Below, one piece after another: positions 1 through 9,028 of a stretch of 64,000 bases of DNA. Position 1 is the first letter of the stretch, and each line of letters opens with the position of its first letter. The translations under genes were made by a program, and so were the position numbers. The stretch is from contig CAVEPA010000011.1 of the NCBI GenBank assembly GCA_963617485.1, forward strand, positions 3,437 through 67,436, written 5' to 3'. The notes below the pieces were generated by a model. It ran no database searches, was not told where the DNA came from, and saw nothing but the letters and a program-made list of their open reading frames with translations. Origin of the DNA: UBA1757 sp963617485 (GTDB taxonomy: Bacteria > Bacteroidota > Bacteroidia > Bacteroidales > UBA1402).

Positions 1-1989
1 TTCGAATACTTTTCCACCGGCTCGCTGCAACGCAAACTGGCTGCCGAAAAGGGCATGAACACCCTGGATATGAACAAGTTCTCGGAATCTACCAAAGATG
101 TGGACGACTACATAGACAATCACTTGCGCAATATCGAAGCCGACCCTCATCCCCAGAGCATCCTCATTCTCGATTCGCGTCTGGCTTGGCATTTCGTGCC
201 GAGTTCGTTCAAGGTGTTTATCAAGGTAGACCCACGGGTGGCCGCCCAGCGCGTGCTGGCCGACAAGGTGCGCAGCAACGAGCCCGACAACAAGGATGTT
301 GCCTCCACTATGGCCAGTCTGCAGGAACGCATGCAGTCGGAATGCCGCCGCTTTAAGGAGTATTACGACATAGACTATCGCAACGAAGCCAATTACGACT
401 TGGTGATTGACAGCTCGGAGCAGTCGGCCCAGGCTGTTGCCACGGCCATTATTCAAGCCTATTTCCAGCTGAGCGCTGCCGACCTTGCACAAATTGCCGC
501 CAAAGGCATCAGCCTGCAACAGCTGGCCCGACAGCTCCGCTGCTTCGAAACGGGCTTCCCCTATCTGCCCTTAGCCGCATCGGCATCGACCGAGACGGGC
601 GGTGGCATACGTCGCTTCAGCCAAGACGAAGAACAGCGCCTGCTGGCCGCTTGGGACGCTTATCTGCAAACCGAGCATCAAGTGCTGAAATTCGTGCCGG
701 CTTCGGGTGCCGCCAGCCGTATGTTCAAAGACCTTTTCGCCTTTTTGGACGCGGCCTACCAGGCACCTACCACCGATTTCGAAAAGACCTTCTGCGCCCA
801 TGTCGAGTACTTCGCCTTCAGCGAAGAACTCGACACAGTCTGCCGCAAAAACCAGGGCAAATCGCTGCACGAACTGGCCGAGAACGGCGAGTACAAACAA
901 ATTGTACGCAATCTCCTGCTGGACGAAGGCCTGCGCTACGGCTCGCTACCCAAGGGCCTGCTCAGCTTCCACCGCTATCCCGAAGGCAGCCGCAAGGCCG
1001 TGGCCGAACATATGGTGGAAGGAGCCCTCTACACCCGCGACAAGCACAACCAAGTGAACCTGCACTTTACCGTATCGCCCGAGCACCGGCAGCTCTTCGA
1101 GGCCGAAGTGGCCCGTTGTCAAGCCCCGCTGGAAGCACAGTACGGCGTGCATTACCATATCAGCTTCTCCGAGCAGAAACCATCTACCGATACCATTGCG
1201 GCCGATGCCGCCAACCGTCCATTCCGCGACAAGGGCAAGTTGCTGTTCCGCCCGGGTGGCCACGGTGCGCTTATCGAAAACCTGAACGACCTGCAGGCCG
1301 ACATCGTCTTTATCAAGAATATCGACAATGTGGTGCCCGACCGTCTGAAAGACTGCACGGTGCATTACAAGAAGGTGCTGGCCGGTCTGCTGGTGAGCCT
1401 GCAGGAAAAGGCCTTCGCTTACCTGCGCCTGCTCGACAGCGGCAAATACTCGCACGACGATTTGGTGGAAATTATCCGTTTTGTGCAGCAACAGCTCTTT
1501 ACGCGCAAGGACGATATCAAGGACATGGAAGACGGCGACCTGGTGGTTTACCTCAAGGGCAAGCTCAACCGGCCTATGCGTGTCTGCGGTATGGTGCGCA
1601 ACCAGGGCGAACCCGGCGGCGGACCTTTTATGGTCTACAACCCCGACGGCAGCAAGTCGCTGCAAATCCTCGAAAGTTCACAAATCGACATGAACGACCC
1701 CGAAAAGGTGGCCATGTTCAAACAAGGTTCGCACTTCAATCCGGTAGATTTGGTTTGCGCGCTGAAGAACTACAAGGGCGAGGCTTTCGACCTTCCCTCC
1801 TACGTTGATGCCAAGACGGGTTTCATTTCCAACAAGTCGAAAAACGGTCAGGAGCTGAAGGCGCTGGAACTGCCCGGCCTGTGGAATGGTGCCATGTCCA
1901 ACTGGAACACGGTATTCGTCGAAGTGCCCATCGATACTTTCAATCCGGTGAAGACCGTAAACGACCTGCTGCGCGTGCAGCATCAATAG
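1..1989 (+). CDS. CMP-kinase-like / DUF4301 fusion protein (5' end outside window)
   Basis: The reading frame is open from base 1, so the gene starts upstream of the window; the ATG at 55 is internal. About 165 visible N-terminal residues resemble the archaeal-type cytidylate kinase: a FEYFSTGSLQRKLA segment, an LDSRLAWHF strand and a YYDIDYRNEANYDLVID block. The P-loop would lie in the missing part. The rest (from about residue 190) matches DUF4301, with KFVPASGAASRMFK and a GHGALIENLNDL...IKNIDN block that recalls sugar-nucleotidyltransferase folds. A nucleotide-handling enzyme is my inference; no substrate is known to me. nadC follows after 9 bases, so the two are probably cotranscribed. 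Confidence 0.8.
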   Translation, partial: FEYFSTGSLQRKLAAEKGMNTLDMNKFSESTKDVDDYIDNHLRNIEADPHPQSILILDSRLAWHFVPSSFKVFIKVDPRVAAQRVLADKVRSNEPDNKDVASTMASLQERMQSECRRFKEYYDIDYRNEANYDLVIDSSEQSAQAVATAIIQAYFQLSAADLAQIAAKGISLQQLARQLRCFETGFPYLPLAASASTETGGGIRRFSQDEEQRLLAAWDAYLQTEHQVLKFVPASGAASRMFKDLFAFLDAAYQAPTTDFEKTFCAHVEYFAFSEELDTVCRKNQGKSLHELAENGEYKQIVRNLLLDEGLRYGSLPKGLLSFHRYPEGSRKAVAEHMVEGALYTRDKHNQVNLHFTVSPEHRQLFEAEVARCQAPLEAQYGVHYHISFSEQKPSTDTIAADAANRPFRDKGKLLFRPGGHGALIENLNDLQADIVFIKNIDNVVPDRLKDCTVHYKKVLAGLLVSLQEKAFAYLRLLDSGKYSHDDLVEIIRFVQQQLFTRKDDIKDMEDGDLVVYLKGKLNRPMRVCGMVRNQGEPGGGPFMVYNPDGSKSLQILESSQIDMNDPEKVAMFKQGSHFNPVDLVCALKNYKGEAFDLPSYVDAKTGFISNKSKNGQELKALELPGLWNGAMSNWNTVFVEVPIDTFNPVKTVNDLLRVQHQ

Positions 1990-1998
1990 ACTAATCTT

Positions 1999-2838
1999 AT
2001 GTACGATTTACAAGAATTCATCAAGAATGCCCTGGCCGAAGACATCGGCGATGGCGACCATACCACACTGTGTTGCATTCCCGAAGATGCCATGGGATGC
2101 TCGGTGCTGATTATCAAGGAAGAAGGCATCGTGGCCGGTGTTAGGGTAGCCCTGGAAGTGTTCAAGGCTTTCGACCCCGAGCTGCAGACCAAGGTCTTTA
2201 TTCAAGACGGCAGCCACGTGAAGCCCGGCGACATCGTTTTCGAAACCCGTGGCCGCGTGCGCTCGCTCCTGCAGACCGAACGTCTGATGCTCAACATCAT
2301 GCAGCACATGAGCGGCATTGCCACCAACACCCAGCGCTATGTAAAACTGCTGGAAGGCCTGCACACCAACGTCATCGATACGCGCAAAACCACGCCCGGC
2401 ATGCGCCTGCTCGACAAGGAAGCCGTGGTGCTGGGCGGCGGCAGCAACCATCGTATCGGCTTGTACGACATGATACTGCTCAAGGACAACCATATCGATT
2501 TCGCGGGCGGCATCAGGGCTGCCATCGAACGTTGCCACCGTTACCTCGAAGCCAAGGGCAAGGACCTCAAAATTGAGATTGAAGTACGCAACTTGGACGA
2601 ACTGCAACAAGTGCTTGAAGTGGGCGGTGTGCATCGCATCATGCTCGACAACTTCAGCCCTGCCCTTACGCGCCAAGCCGTCGACATTATCGCCGGTCGC
2701 TACGAAACCGAATCTTCGGGCGGCATCACCATCGACACGCTGCGTTCTTACGCCGAATGCGGGGTTGACTACATTTCGGTGGGCGCACTCACCCACTCGG
2801 TGAAGAGTCTCGACATGTCCTTCAAAGCAAGAGTATAA
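1999..2838 (+). CDS. nadC: Nicotinate-nucleotide pyrophosphorylase (quinolinate phosphoribosyltransferase)
   Basis: Cytosolic enzyme of de novo NAD synthesis that converts quinolinate and PRPP into nicotinate mononucleotide, CO2 and PPi. The 279-residue length is normal for NadC. Recognisable are the N-terminal EDIGDGDHTT segment, the central VIDTRKTTPGMRLLDK block and the GGGSNHRIGLYDMILLKDNH active-site region, followed by EIEVRNLDEL and the MLDNF and ISVGALTHS barrel strands. It lies 9 bases after the DUF4301 gene and 12 before the PAP2 gene. nadA and nadB are not in the window. Confidence 0.96.
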   Translation: MYDLQEFIKNALAEDIGDGDHTTLCCIPEDAMGCSVLIIKEEGIVAGVRVALEVFKAFDPELQTKVFIQDGSHVKPGDIVFETRGRVRSLLQTERLMLNIMQHMSGIATNTQRYVKLLEGLHTNVIDTRKTTPGMRLLDKEAVVLGGGSNHRIGLYDMILLKDNHIDFAGGIRAAIERCHRYLEAKGKDLKIEIEVRNLDELQQVLEVGGVHRIMLDNFSPALTRQAVDIIAGRYETESSGGITIDTLRSYAECGVDYISVGALTHSVKSLDMSFKARV

Positions 2839-2850
2839 ACGACCCGCTTC

Positions 2851-3516
2851 ATGAGAATCAAATTAAAGAAAATACTGCTGGATAACCTCTGGCTGCTTAT
2901 ACCCTATGCCTTGGCTTTTGTCGGCTGTATCATGGTACTCTGTTTCACCGACAAGGGAGCTACCAATTTGGCCGTCAATGCCTTGCATACCCCTTTCCTG
3001 GACGGATTCTTCAAGTTCATGACCGGGTTCGGCACCTTTGCCTATATCGGGCCCTGCCTATTGCTGATGTGTCTGTTTTCGTGGCGCATGGCCCTGACGG
3101 GAGCCGCTTCGGCGGGATTCTCCTCGCTGTTCACCCAGTTTTGCAAACATGTGGTATGGCCCGACAGCCCGCGTCCCAAGATTCTTTTTGCCGATATACT
3201 GCGAGATTTACACCTTATCGACGGCGTTCATTTGCATTCATCGCATAGTTTCCCCTCGGGACACACCACGGGTGCCTTCGCCCTATTTTGCGTGATAGCG
3301 CTGTTCTGCAAGAAACTTGGATGGAAAGAATTCTTTCTGCTGATGGCCATAACGGTGGCTTACTCGCGCCTGTACTTGATGCAGCATTTCCTTATCGATG
3401 TTACCGTCGGTTCTTTTATCGGAACGCTGGCAGCCGTGCTGTCGTTCTGGTGGCTGATACAGTACCGTCAACCTTGGTTGGACAAATCGGCACTCCAGTT
3501 GTTCCGCCGCAAGTAG
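2851..3516 (+). CDS. PAP2-family membrane phosphatase
   Basis: A 221-residue protein with about five or six hydrophobic segments and the type-2 phosphatidic acid phosphatase signature: PSGH at 135-138 and SRX5HX3D with S172, R173, H179 and D183. The first motif is K99-X8-R108-P109, two residues longer than the textbook KX6RP. Members dephosphorylate membrane lipid phosphates such as undecaprenyl pyrophosphate, phosphatidylglycerol phosphate or lipid A; the substrate here cannot be told. It is the last gene of the + strand group with nadC and converges on mnmA 27 bases away. Confidence 0.88.
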   Translation: MRIKLKKILLDNLWLLIPYALAFVGCIMVLCFTDKGATNLAVNALHTPFLDGFFKFMTGFGTFAYIGPCLLLMCLFSWRMALTGAASAGFSSLFTQFCKHVVWPDSPRPKILFADILRDLHLIDGVHLHSSHSFPSGHTTGAFALFCVIALFCKKLGWKEFFLLMAITVAYSRLYLMQHFLIDVTVGSFIGTLAAVLSFWWLIQYRQPWLDKSALQLFRRK

Positions 3517-3543
3517 CGCCAAGCAACTTATAAGGCCAGTCTC

Positions 3544-4734
3544 CTATTCTGAGATTGCGCCCGAACCTATCACTTCGTCACCATCGTACCAAGCGGCAAA
3601 TTGCCCTGCGGTAACGCTTTTCTGTGCTTCTTCGAAAAGGATGTACAGGCCTTCTTCGTAACGGTAGAGCGTGGCCTGCTGTAAAGGTTGGCGATAACGG
3701 ATGCGCACGCGGTAAGAACGGCTCTCGCCCACTTGTAGGGCCAAGTCGGGACGCACCCAGTGAATTTCGTCGGCAGCGATGAACAAAGCCTGACGCAAGA
3801 GGCCGGGATGGTCGTCGCCGCGACCCAGGAAGATATAGTTGTTTTCGATGTCGGTGGCCAGCACGTACATGGGCTTTTCCGTGCCGCCGATATGCAAACC
3901 CTTGCGTTGTCCCACCGTGTAGAAATGGGCACCGTTGTGCTTGGCCGACAGGAGTTTTCCGTCCTTAGGACGATAAAAATAAGGCTTGGACAGCTTTTGC
4001 AGACGCTGATATAAATCGTCGGGATACTTGCGGCTGTAAGCCTTGAAATCGGCTGGAATTTCGTACATCTGGCCTTCGCGTGCTGCGAGTTTCTGCTGCA
4101 GGAACACCGGCAAATCCACTTTGCCTACAAAGCAGATACCTTGCGAATCGCGTTTCTGCGCCGTTGCCAAACCCAATTCGGCAGCGATGCGGCGTATCTC
4201 GGGCTTGAGCAGATGCCCTATGGGAAACATAGCCTTCGAGAGCTGTTCCTGCGACAACTGGCAGAGGAAATACGACTGGTCTTTGTTGTCGTCGGTGCCG
4301 GCCAGGAGGCGGTACACCTTCTGCCCGTCAGCGGTGGTCTGTTCGTCGACACGGCAGTAATGGCCGGTGGCTATCTTGTCGGCACCCAGGTCTTGGGCGG
4401 CCTTCAGAAAGGCATCGAACTTGATTTCGCGGTTGCAGAGTACGTCGGGATTGGGCGTGCGGCCCTTCTCGTACTCGGAGAACATATAGTCTACCACCTG
4501 CGAGCGGTACGTATCGCTCAAATCCACCACATGAAAGGGAATGTCCAGTTTGCGGGCCACCAGCTCGGCGATGAGCACGTCCTCTTCGTAAGGACAGGCA
4601 CCGGAGAGGGTTCCCACCGTATCTTTCCAGTTTATCATGTACACGGCTATCACTTCGTAGCCCTGCTGTTTGAGCAAATAGGCGGCGACACTGGAGTCTA
4701 CCCCGCCCGACAATCCTAAGACGACTTTCTGCAT
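3544..4734 (-). CDS. mnmA: tRNA-specific 2-thiouridylase MnmA
   Basis: Thiolates the wobble uridine (U34) of Lys, Glu and Gln tRNAs, using ATP and a sulfur relay. I chose the ATG at 4734 (MQKVVLGLSGGVDSS) because it puts the PP-loop SGGVDSS at the usual N-terminal place; the in-frame ATG at 4779 would add 15 unconserved residues and run through a hairpin. The two catalytic cysteines are visible in NPDVLCNREIKF and in SQGICFVGK. The 396-residue length is somewhat above the usual ~360. It lies downstream of the V-ATPase operon on the same strand, separated by a 12-bp hairpin. Confidence 0.95.
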   Translation of the reverse strand: MQKVVLGLSGGVDSSVAAYLLKQQGYEVIAVYMINWKDTVGTLSGACPYEEDVLIAELVARKLDIPFHVVDLSDTYRSQVVDYMFSEYEKGRTPNPDVLCNREIKFDAFLKAAQDLGADKIATGHYCRVDEQTTADGQKVYRLLAGTDDNKDQSYFLCQLSQEQLSKAMFPIGHLLKPEIRRIAAELGLATAQKRDSQGICFVGKVDLPVFLQQKLAAREGQMYEIPADFKAYSRKYPDDLYQRLQKLSKPYFYRPKDGKLLSAKHNGAHFYTVGQRKGLHIGGTEKPMYVLATDIENNYIFLGRGDDHPGLLRQALFIAADEIHWVRPDLALQVGESRSYRVRIRYRQPLQQATLYRYEEGLYILFEEAQKSVTAGQFAAWYDGDEVIGSGAISE

Positions 4735-4748
4735 TTTGTGGTATGAAT

Positions 4749-4776
4749 ACGGTAGCGCCGTTGCCGGCGCTACCGT
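4749..4776. other. Intergenic hairpin between the V-ATPase operon and mnmA
   Basis: A perfect 12-bp inverted repeat (acggtagcgccg / cggcgctaccgt) with a TTGC loop. On the minus strand it lies just after the subunit K stop and before the mnmA start. No U-run follows in that direction, so it may be a factor-assisted terminator, an RNA-processing site or a stability element. Confidence 0.6.
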
Positions 4777-4803
4777 CATTTCATTATCTGTTTGGGACTA
4801 TGT

Positions 4804-5259
4804 TTATGCCACTGCCGTACCGATAAGGAATACGCCGGCCAAAGAAACGATGGCGTACAATTCGGGGAATACGGCAAAAATCAAAGTCTTGGAGAACACG
4901 TCGTGACCCTGACCGATGGCCGAGATACCATTGGCGCAAACCTGACCTTGACGGATGGCCGAGAACAGACCTACCAGACCCAGTGCAAGACCGCCACCGA
5001 AAACGGCAGAAGCCTGCAAAGAAGTGATTTCGCCCGTCAGCAGGCCAAAGCTGTTGAGCAAGAAGTAACCGGCGAAACCGTACAGACCCTGCGTACCGGG
5101 AAGTGCGGTCAGCACCAGAAAGTTACCGAATTTGTCGGTTTTCTTCAGTGCGCCCAGACCGGCATTACCGGCAATAGTCACACCATAAGCAGAACCGATG
5201 CCCGAAAGGGCAATCATCAGACCCACGCCAATATAGGCGATTAAAAGATTAACATCCAT
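4804..5259 (-). CDS. ntpK: V-type ATPase subunit K (c-ring proteolipid)
   Basis: Membrane rotor subunit of 151 residues with four transmembrane helices in two homologous hairpins. The ion-binding carboxylate is E133 in FPELYAI. L53, T56 and Q57 (LPGTQ) and Q104 (RQG) line up with the Na+ ligands described for Enterococcus hirae NtpK (L61, T64, Q65, Q110, E139), which suggests Na+ coupling; that is inference. Glycine-rich helices 1 and 3 (GIGSAYG, GGGLALGLVG) suit tight ring packing. It is the last gene of the seven-gene operon. Confidence 0.94.
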   Translation of the reverse strand: MDVNLLIAYIGVGLMIALSGIGSAYGVTIAGNAGLGALKKTDKFGNFLVLTALPGTQGLYGFAGYFLLNSFGLLTGEITSLQASAVFGGGLALGLVGLFSAIRQGQVCANGISAIGQGHDVFSKTLIFAVFPELYAIVSLAGVFLIGTAVA

Positions 5260-5296
5260 AGTTTTAATTGTTTAAGTTGTTTATGATTCTTGTTTC

Positions 5297-7087
5297 TTAT
5301 TTCTTGAATGGTTTGTATTCGGTACCGCCACCTTCATAGCCGGCGTTCTTGAAGAACTCCACAAAGGTAAGACGCATGGGGTGAACCATAGATCCGAGTA
5401 CGTTCATAAAGATATTCAAGGCGTGGCCTAGCACAAAGATGATGGCCATCACCAAGAAGCCCAGCACCGGTATCTTGGGGCTCATACCCTCGGCCAAGCT
5501 GTTGAATACGCTGGCCAGAATGCCGCCCGAAAGACCGAGCGCGAACAGACGCACATACGACAGCACATCGCCCAGCAAACCGGTTATCATGTTGTAGGTA
5601 TCCCACAGGCCCAAGCCGATGTTGAGGAAGATGTTCTTGCCGGGGCTGTTGTAGAGGAAAATCATGCAGCCGGCAATTATCATCAGCACCAGGAACCAGG
5701 TAGCGCCCGTCGACGAGGTAAGCACACCCACGGCCAAGGTCACCAGCAGTATAATCCACCCGATAGTGCTCACGGCATATTTGAAGCCCAGCTGTATGCT
5801 CAGGTTCACCACCTTAAGACACATGGCAAAGAGTATCTGCACACAACCGATAATGAGCGAAAGGTAGAACATGCTTTGGTTGTCCTGATAGAGCAAGTCT
5901 TTCATCTTTTGGAAGAAAGGCAGGTCTATGTCGTAGAGGCTGAAGCCGAAGGCCGAACCTGTCAGGGAGCCGAACACCAGCGTGGACAGGCCGAAGAGGA
6001 AGACCAATGCGGGCTTGAAGTCGGGGTTAATCAGCTGGAAGAGCTTGGTAAACACAGGCAGTGCCAACATAATGAGTAGCCCATAACCCATATCGCCCAG
6101 ACACAGACCGAAAAACAGCATAAAGAAGGGCGCAAAGAACATGGTCAGGTCGAGTTCGCCATACTTGGGCAGCATATACAGCTTGGTCAGCGGCTCGAAC
6201 AGACGGAAGAACTTGTTGTTGCTCAACTGGATAGGAATGTCGTCCTCGGGCGTGGGGTCGTCTACGCGATAGTAGTAGGCGCTCTTGTCGAGGTAGGCGC
6301 AAAGATCGGGCAGGCACTTTTCAGGAGCCCAACCTTGCAGCAACATCACCTTGTTGTCGGCCACGGCATCGGCACTGAGAGCCACTTTCGAAAAGTCGAT
6401 ATCGCTCTGCATAGCGGCTTTGGCGGCGCGCAGGCTGGCAATATGGCCATTGGCGAAAGCAGACATACGGGTTTCGATATCTGTCAGGCGAACACGGCAG
6501 TCGTCGATATTGCGCTGCAACTCGGTGAGCGACACGTGCGGCAAGCGGCAAAGCTCAGCCTCAATGGCAAGCTCTACTTCGGGCTTGGTTATGGTGATGA
6601 AGCAATGCCGGTTCTTGTCGCTGGCAATGATAATGGCATTGTAGTCGCTCTCCCACTCCGTCTTGTACGAACGCAAGGGGCAAGCAAAGAAATTCAGCTT
6701 GTAGCCTTGTTGCTCCAGCCGGTCGATGGCATTAGGGTCGAAATCGCCCCAAGGAGCCAAGGTCTGTTCGTTCTTGAGCAGGTTCTGCAACTGGGCTTCG
6801 GTTTCGGTCTTGTCGGCCTGCAGTTGAGCCCACTCAGTCAGCAGCGAGGGACAGTCGGCATCGTCGGCAGCCGGTTCGGGTGTCTTGGAGGCCAAACGTT
6901 CCAGCTCGGCTATAACGGTGGTATAGCGCGAGAGCAGCGACATTTGTTCCTGCAGATGCGCATCGTCGAGAGCTCCTTGACGGTTTTCAATGACATGAAT
7001 CACGCCGCGATCGCGGATTTCTTCCAGAAACTCCTGATACTGTTTATAGTAGACCAGGAACGTGAGTTTTTTCATTCTGACTATCAT
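5297..7087 (-). CDS. ntpI: V-type ATPase subunit I (a subunit, stator/ion channel)
   Basis: A 596-residue protein with a soluble, partly coiled-coil N-terminal half (to about residue 310) and a C-terminal half with about seven or eight membrane spans, as in the V-ATPase 116-kDa family. The C-terminal half carries the conserved LSYVRLFALGLSGG helix, whose arginine faces the c-ring carboxylate. The ATG at 7087 forms an ATGA overlap with the stop of subunit D, suggesting translational coupling; a second ATG at 7075 (MKKLTFLVYY) would also do and looks more typical. The subunit carries ions across the membrane next to the K ring. Confidence 0.94.
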   Translation of the reverse strand: MIVRMKKLTFLVYYKQYQEFLEEIRDRGVIHVIENRQGALDDAHLQEQMSLLSRYTTVIAELERLASKTPEPAADDADCPSLLTEWAQLQADKTETEAQLQNLLKNEQTLAPWGDFDPNAIDRLEQQGYKLNFFACPLRSYKTEWESDYNAIIIASDKNRHCFITITKPEVELAIEAELCRLPHVSLTELQRNIDDCRVRLTDIETRMSAFANGHIASLRAAKAAMQSDIDFSKVALSADAVADNKVMLLQGWAPEKCLPDLCAYLDKSAYYYRVDDPTPEDDIPIQLSNNKFFRLFEPLTKLYMLPKYGELDLTMFFAPFFMLFFGLCLGDMGYGLLIMLALPVFTKLFQLINPDFKPALVFLFGLSTLVFGSLTGSAFGFSLYDIDLPFFQKMKDLLYQDNQSMFYLSLIIGCVQILFAMCLKVVNLSIQLGFKYAVSTIGWIILLVTLAVGVLTSSTGATWFLVLMIIAGCMIFLYNSPGKNIFLNIGLGLWDTYNMITGLLGDVLSYVRLFALGLSGGILASVFNSLAEGMSPKIPVLGFLVMAIIFVLGHALNIFMNVLGSMVHPMRLTFVEFFKNAGYEGGGTEYKPFKK

Positions 7088-7695
7088 AGGCTTCCCTCCT
7101 GTTCTTTTTGGGCGCTCTGACGCGTTTTCACTATCTTCTGAGAAGACTTGGACAAGTTCTCCTCATCTTCCATATAACGCTTAATCTTGCGGATGGCATC
7201 CTCGTAGCCGGGAATCTGCACCTTTTCGAAGAGGTTCACCTTTTGGGTAATCTTCTTGCGCGCATATTCCAGCTTGTCGAGACGCAGCAGGCAGACATCG
7301 TGCTCGAGACCTATCGTTACCAGGTCCTTGAGCATAGCAATGCCGTCGGCATACCATTTGGGCGCATTGAACATGTTATATGGCTGACATTCAAACAGCA
7401 CTTCGGATATCTGAGGCACAGGCGTTCCGGCTATCTTCTTGGTTTCCAGCAGAACGTCCTTCACCGCGATGAGCGAAGCGTCAAATTCGTTCCAAAGCGC
7501 ATGCATACCCTCATAACGCACAATGTTGTCTTCGAGCTTGCGCGCCAAGGCTTTTTCTTCTTCCTTGGCCCGTTTCACTTCCAGACGCAACGCACTTTCC
7601 TTGCTTTTGATGGTAGGCAAAGAGCGCTGGCGTATCTTGAGCTGCTTTTCAAGACCTTGCAACGAAGTTTTGTTATATTGAAATGCAATGGCCAT
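7084..7695 (-). CDS. ntpD: V-type ATPase subunit D (central stalk)
   Basis: A 203-residue protein, predicted to be mainly two long helices, which is the central rotor shaft turning inside the A3B3 head. The N-terminal region IAFQYNKTSLQGLEKQL and the C-terminal helix NLFEKVQIPGYEDAIRKIK are typical of subunit D. Its start overlaps the subunit B stop by one base (TGATG) and its stop overlaps the subunit I start (ATGA), so the three are translated as a tight block. Confidence 0.93.
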   Translation of the reverse strand: MAIAFQYNKTSLQGLEKQLKIRQRSLPTIKSKESALRLEVKRAKEEEKALARKLEDNIVRYEGMHALWNEFDASLIAVKDVLLETKKIAGTPVPQISEVLFECQPYNMFNAPKWYADGIAMLKDLVTIGLEHDVCLLRLDKLEYARKKITQKVNLFEKVQIPGYEDAIRKIKRYMEDEENLSKSSQKIVKTRQSAQKEQEGSL

Positions 7696-9017
7696 CAGTT
7701 CTTAGGAAAATATTTGTCAATCAGTTCTTGCTTGATGTTGAGTTCTTCCACGCGGAAATTGTCGGCCATGATGCGCCAGGTGGTATCCAACATTTCGGTG
7801 GTATCGATATTGACATCCACCGACAGAATCTGGGATGAATAGGCCTTTGCAAATTTCAGCGTACGTTCGTCGTAGTCGCTCAAGTCGAAACCGTTTTCGA
7901 GTTTGGTCTTGGCGTTGGCGGCATCGGAATACAGACGCACGGCGGCGTTCATTACCTGAGGATGGTCTTCGCGGGTCTTCTTGCCGGCAACCAGCTGTTT
8001 CAGACGCGACAAAGAACGGAACGGATCGACGATAACCTTGCCCACATCGCTGTCGCGGCGCAGGAAAAGCTGACCCTCGGTAATGTAACCCGTGTTATCG
8101 GGGATGGCGTGCGTAATGTCGCCGCCCGACAAGGTGGTAACGGCAATAATGGTGATGGAACCACCGGCCGGGAACTGAACGGCCTTCTCGTAAATCTTGG
8201 CCAGGTCGGAATACAGCGAGCCGGGCATGGAGTCTTTGGAAGGAATCTGGTCCATACGGTTCGACACGATAGACAGGGCATCGGCATATAGCGTCATGTC
8301 GGTGAGCAGCACCAGCACCTTCTCGTTCTTTTCGACGGCAAAGTATTCGGCGGCGGTCAGGGCCATGTCGGGAATAAGCAGACGCTCAACGGGCGGATTC
8401 TCGGTGGTGTTCACAAAGCTGACGATGTGGTCGAGCACACCGGCGTTGGAGAACACGTTCTTGAAATACAGGTAGTCGTCGTTGGTCAGACCCATACCGC
8501 CCAAGATAATTTTGTCAGTTTTGGCACGCAGGGCCACATTGGCCATTACCTGGTTGTAGGGCTGGTCGGGGTCGGCAAAGAAAGGAATCTTCTGGCCCGA
8601 CACCAGCGTATTGTTAAGGTCGATACCGGCGATACCCGTGGCTATCAGTTCCGAAGGCTGACGACGGCGCACCGGGTTCACCGACGGACCGCCAATTTCC
8701 ACTTCCTTGCCTTCGGGCACAGGACCTCCATCGATAGGTTCGCCAAAGGCGTTGAAGAAACGTCCGGCCAATTGGTCGCCCACCTTCAGCGAAGGAGACT
8801 TGCCCAAGAACACGACCTCTGCATTGGTTCTCAGACCTTCGGTGCCACCAAACACCTGCAGGGTAACGTCTTCGCCCATAATCTTCACTACCTGGGCCAG
8901 TTTGCCATCGACGGTAGCCAATTCATCGTAGCCCACATTACCGGCCTTCAGCGTACAAGTAGCCTTGGTAATCTGGGTGATTTTGGTGTATATCTTCTGA
9001 AAAGCTTTAGTTGCCAT
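7695..9017 (-). CDS. ntpB: V-type ATPase subunit B (non-catalytic nucleotide-binding subunit)
   Basis: A 440-residue regulatory head subunit. It has the alpha/beta ATPase fold without a complete Walker A (GQKIPFFADPDQP replaces the P-loop), the LLTDMTLYADALSIVSNRMDQIPSKDSMPGSLYSDL region typical of subunit B, and a conserved arginine-containing C-terminal portion. It lies 11 bases after subunit A and overlaps subunit D by one base. Confidence 0.95.
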   Translation of the reverse strand: MATKAFQKIYTKITQITKATCTLKAGNVGYDELATVDGKLAQVVKIMGEDVTLQVFGGTEGLRTNAEVVFLGKSPSLKVGDQLAGRFFNAFGEPIDGGPVPEGKEVEIGGPSVNPVRRRQPSELIATGIAGIDLNNTLVSGQKIPFFADPDQPYNQVMANVALRAKTDKIILGGMGLTNDDYLYFKNVFSNAGVLDHIVSFVNTTENPPVERLLIPDMALTAAEYFAVEKNEKVLVLLTDMTLYADALSIVSNRMDQIPSKDSMPGSLYSDLAKIYEKAVQFPAGGSITIIAVTTLSGGDITHAIPDNTGYITEGQLFLRRDSDVGKVIVDPFRSLSRLKQLVAGKKTREDHPQVMNAAVRLYSDAANAKTKLENGFDLSDYDERTLKFAKAYSSQILSVDVNIDTTEMLDTTWRIMADNFRVEELNIKQELIDKYFPKN

Positions 9018-9028
9018 ATTAGTTCAAT

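Noticed and set aside
651..1808. 385-codon open frame inside the DUF4301 gene
   Set aside because: Arg/Pro/Gln-rich out-of-frame translation, typical of shadow frames in GC-rich codon use.
4749..4776. Rho-independent terminator after the V-ATPase operon
   Set aside because: Strong stem but no U-run on the minus strand; kept only as a hairpin of unknown role.
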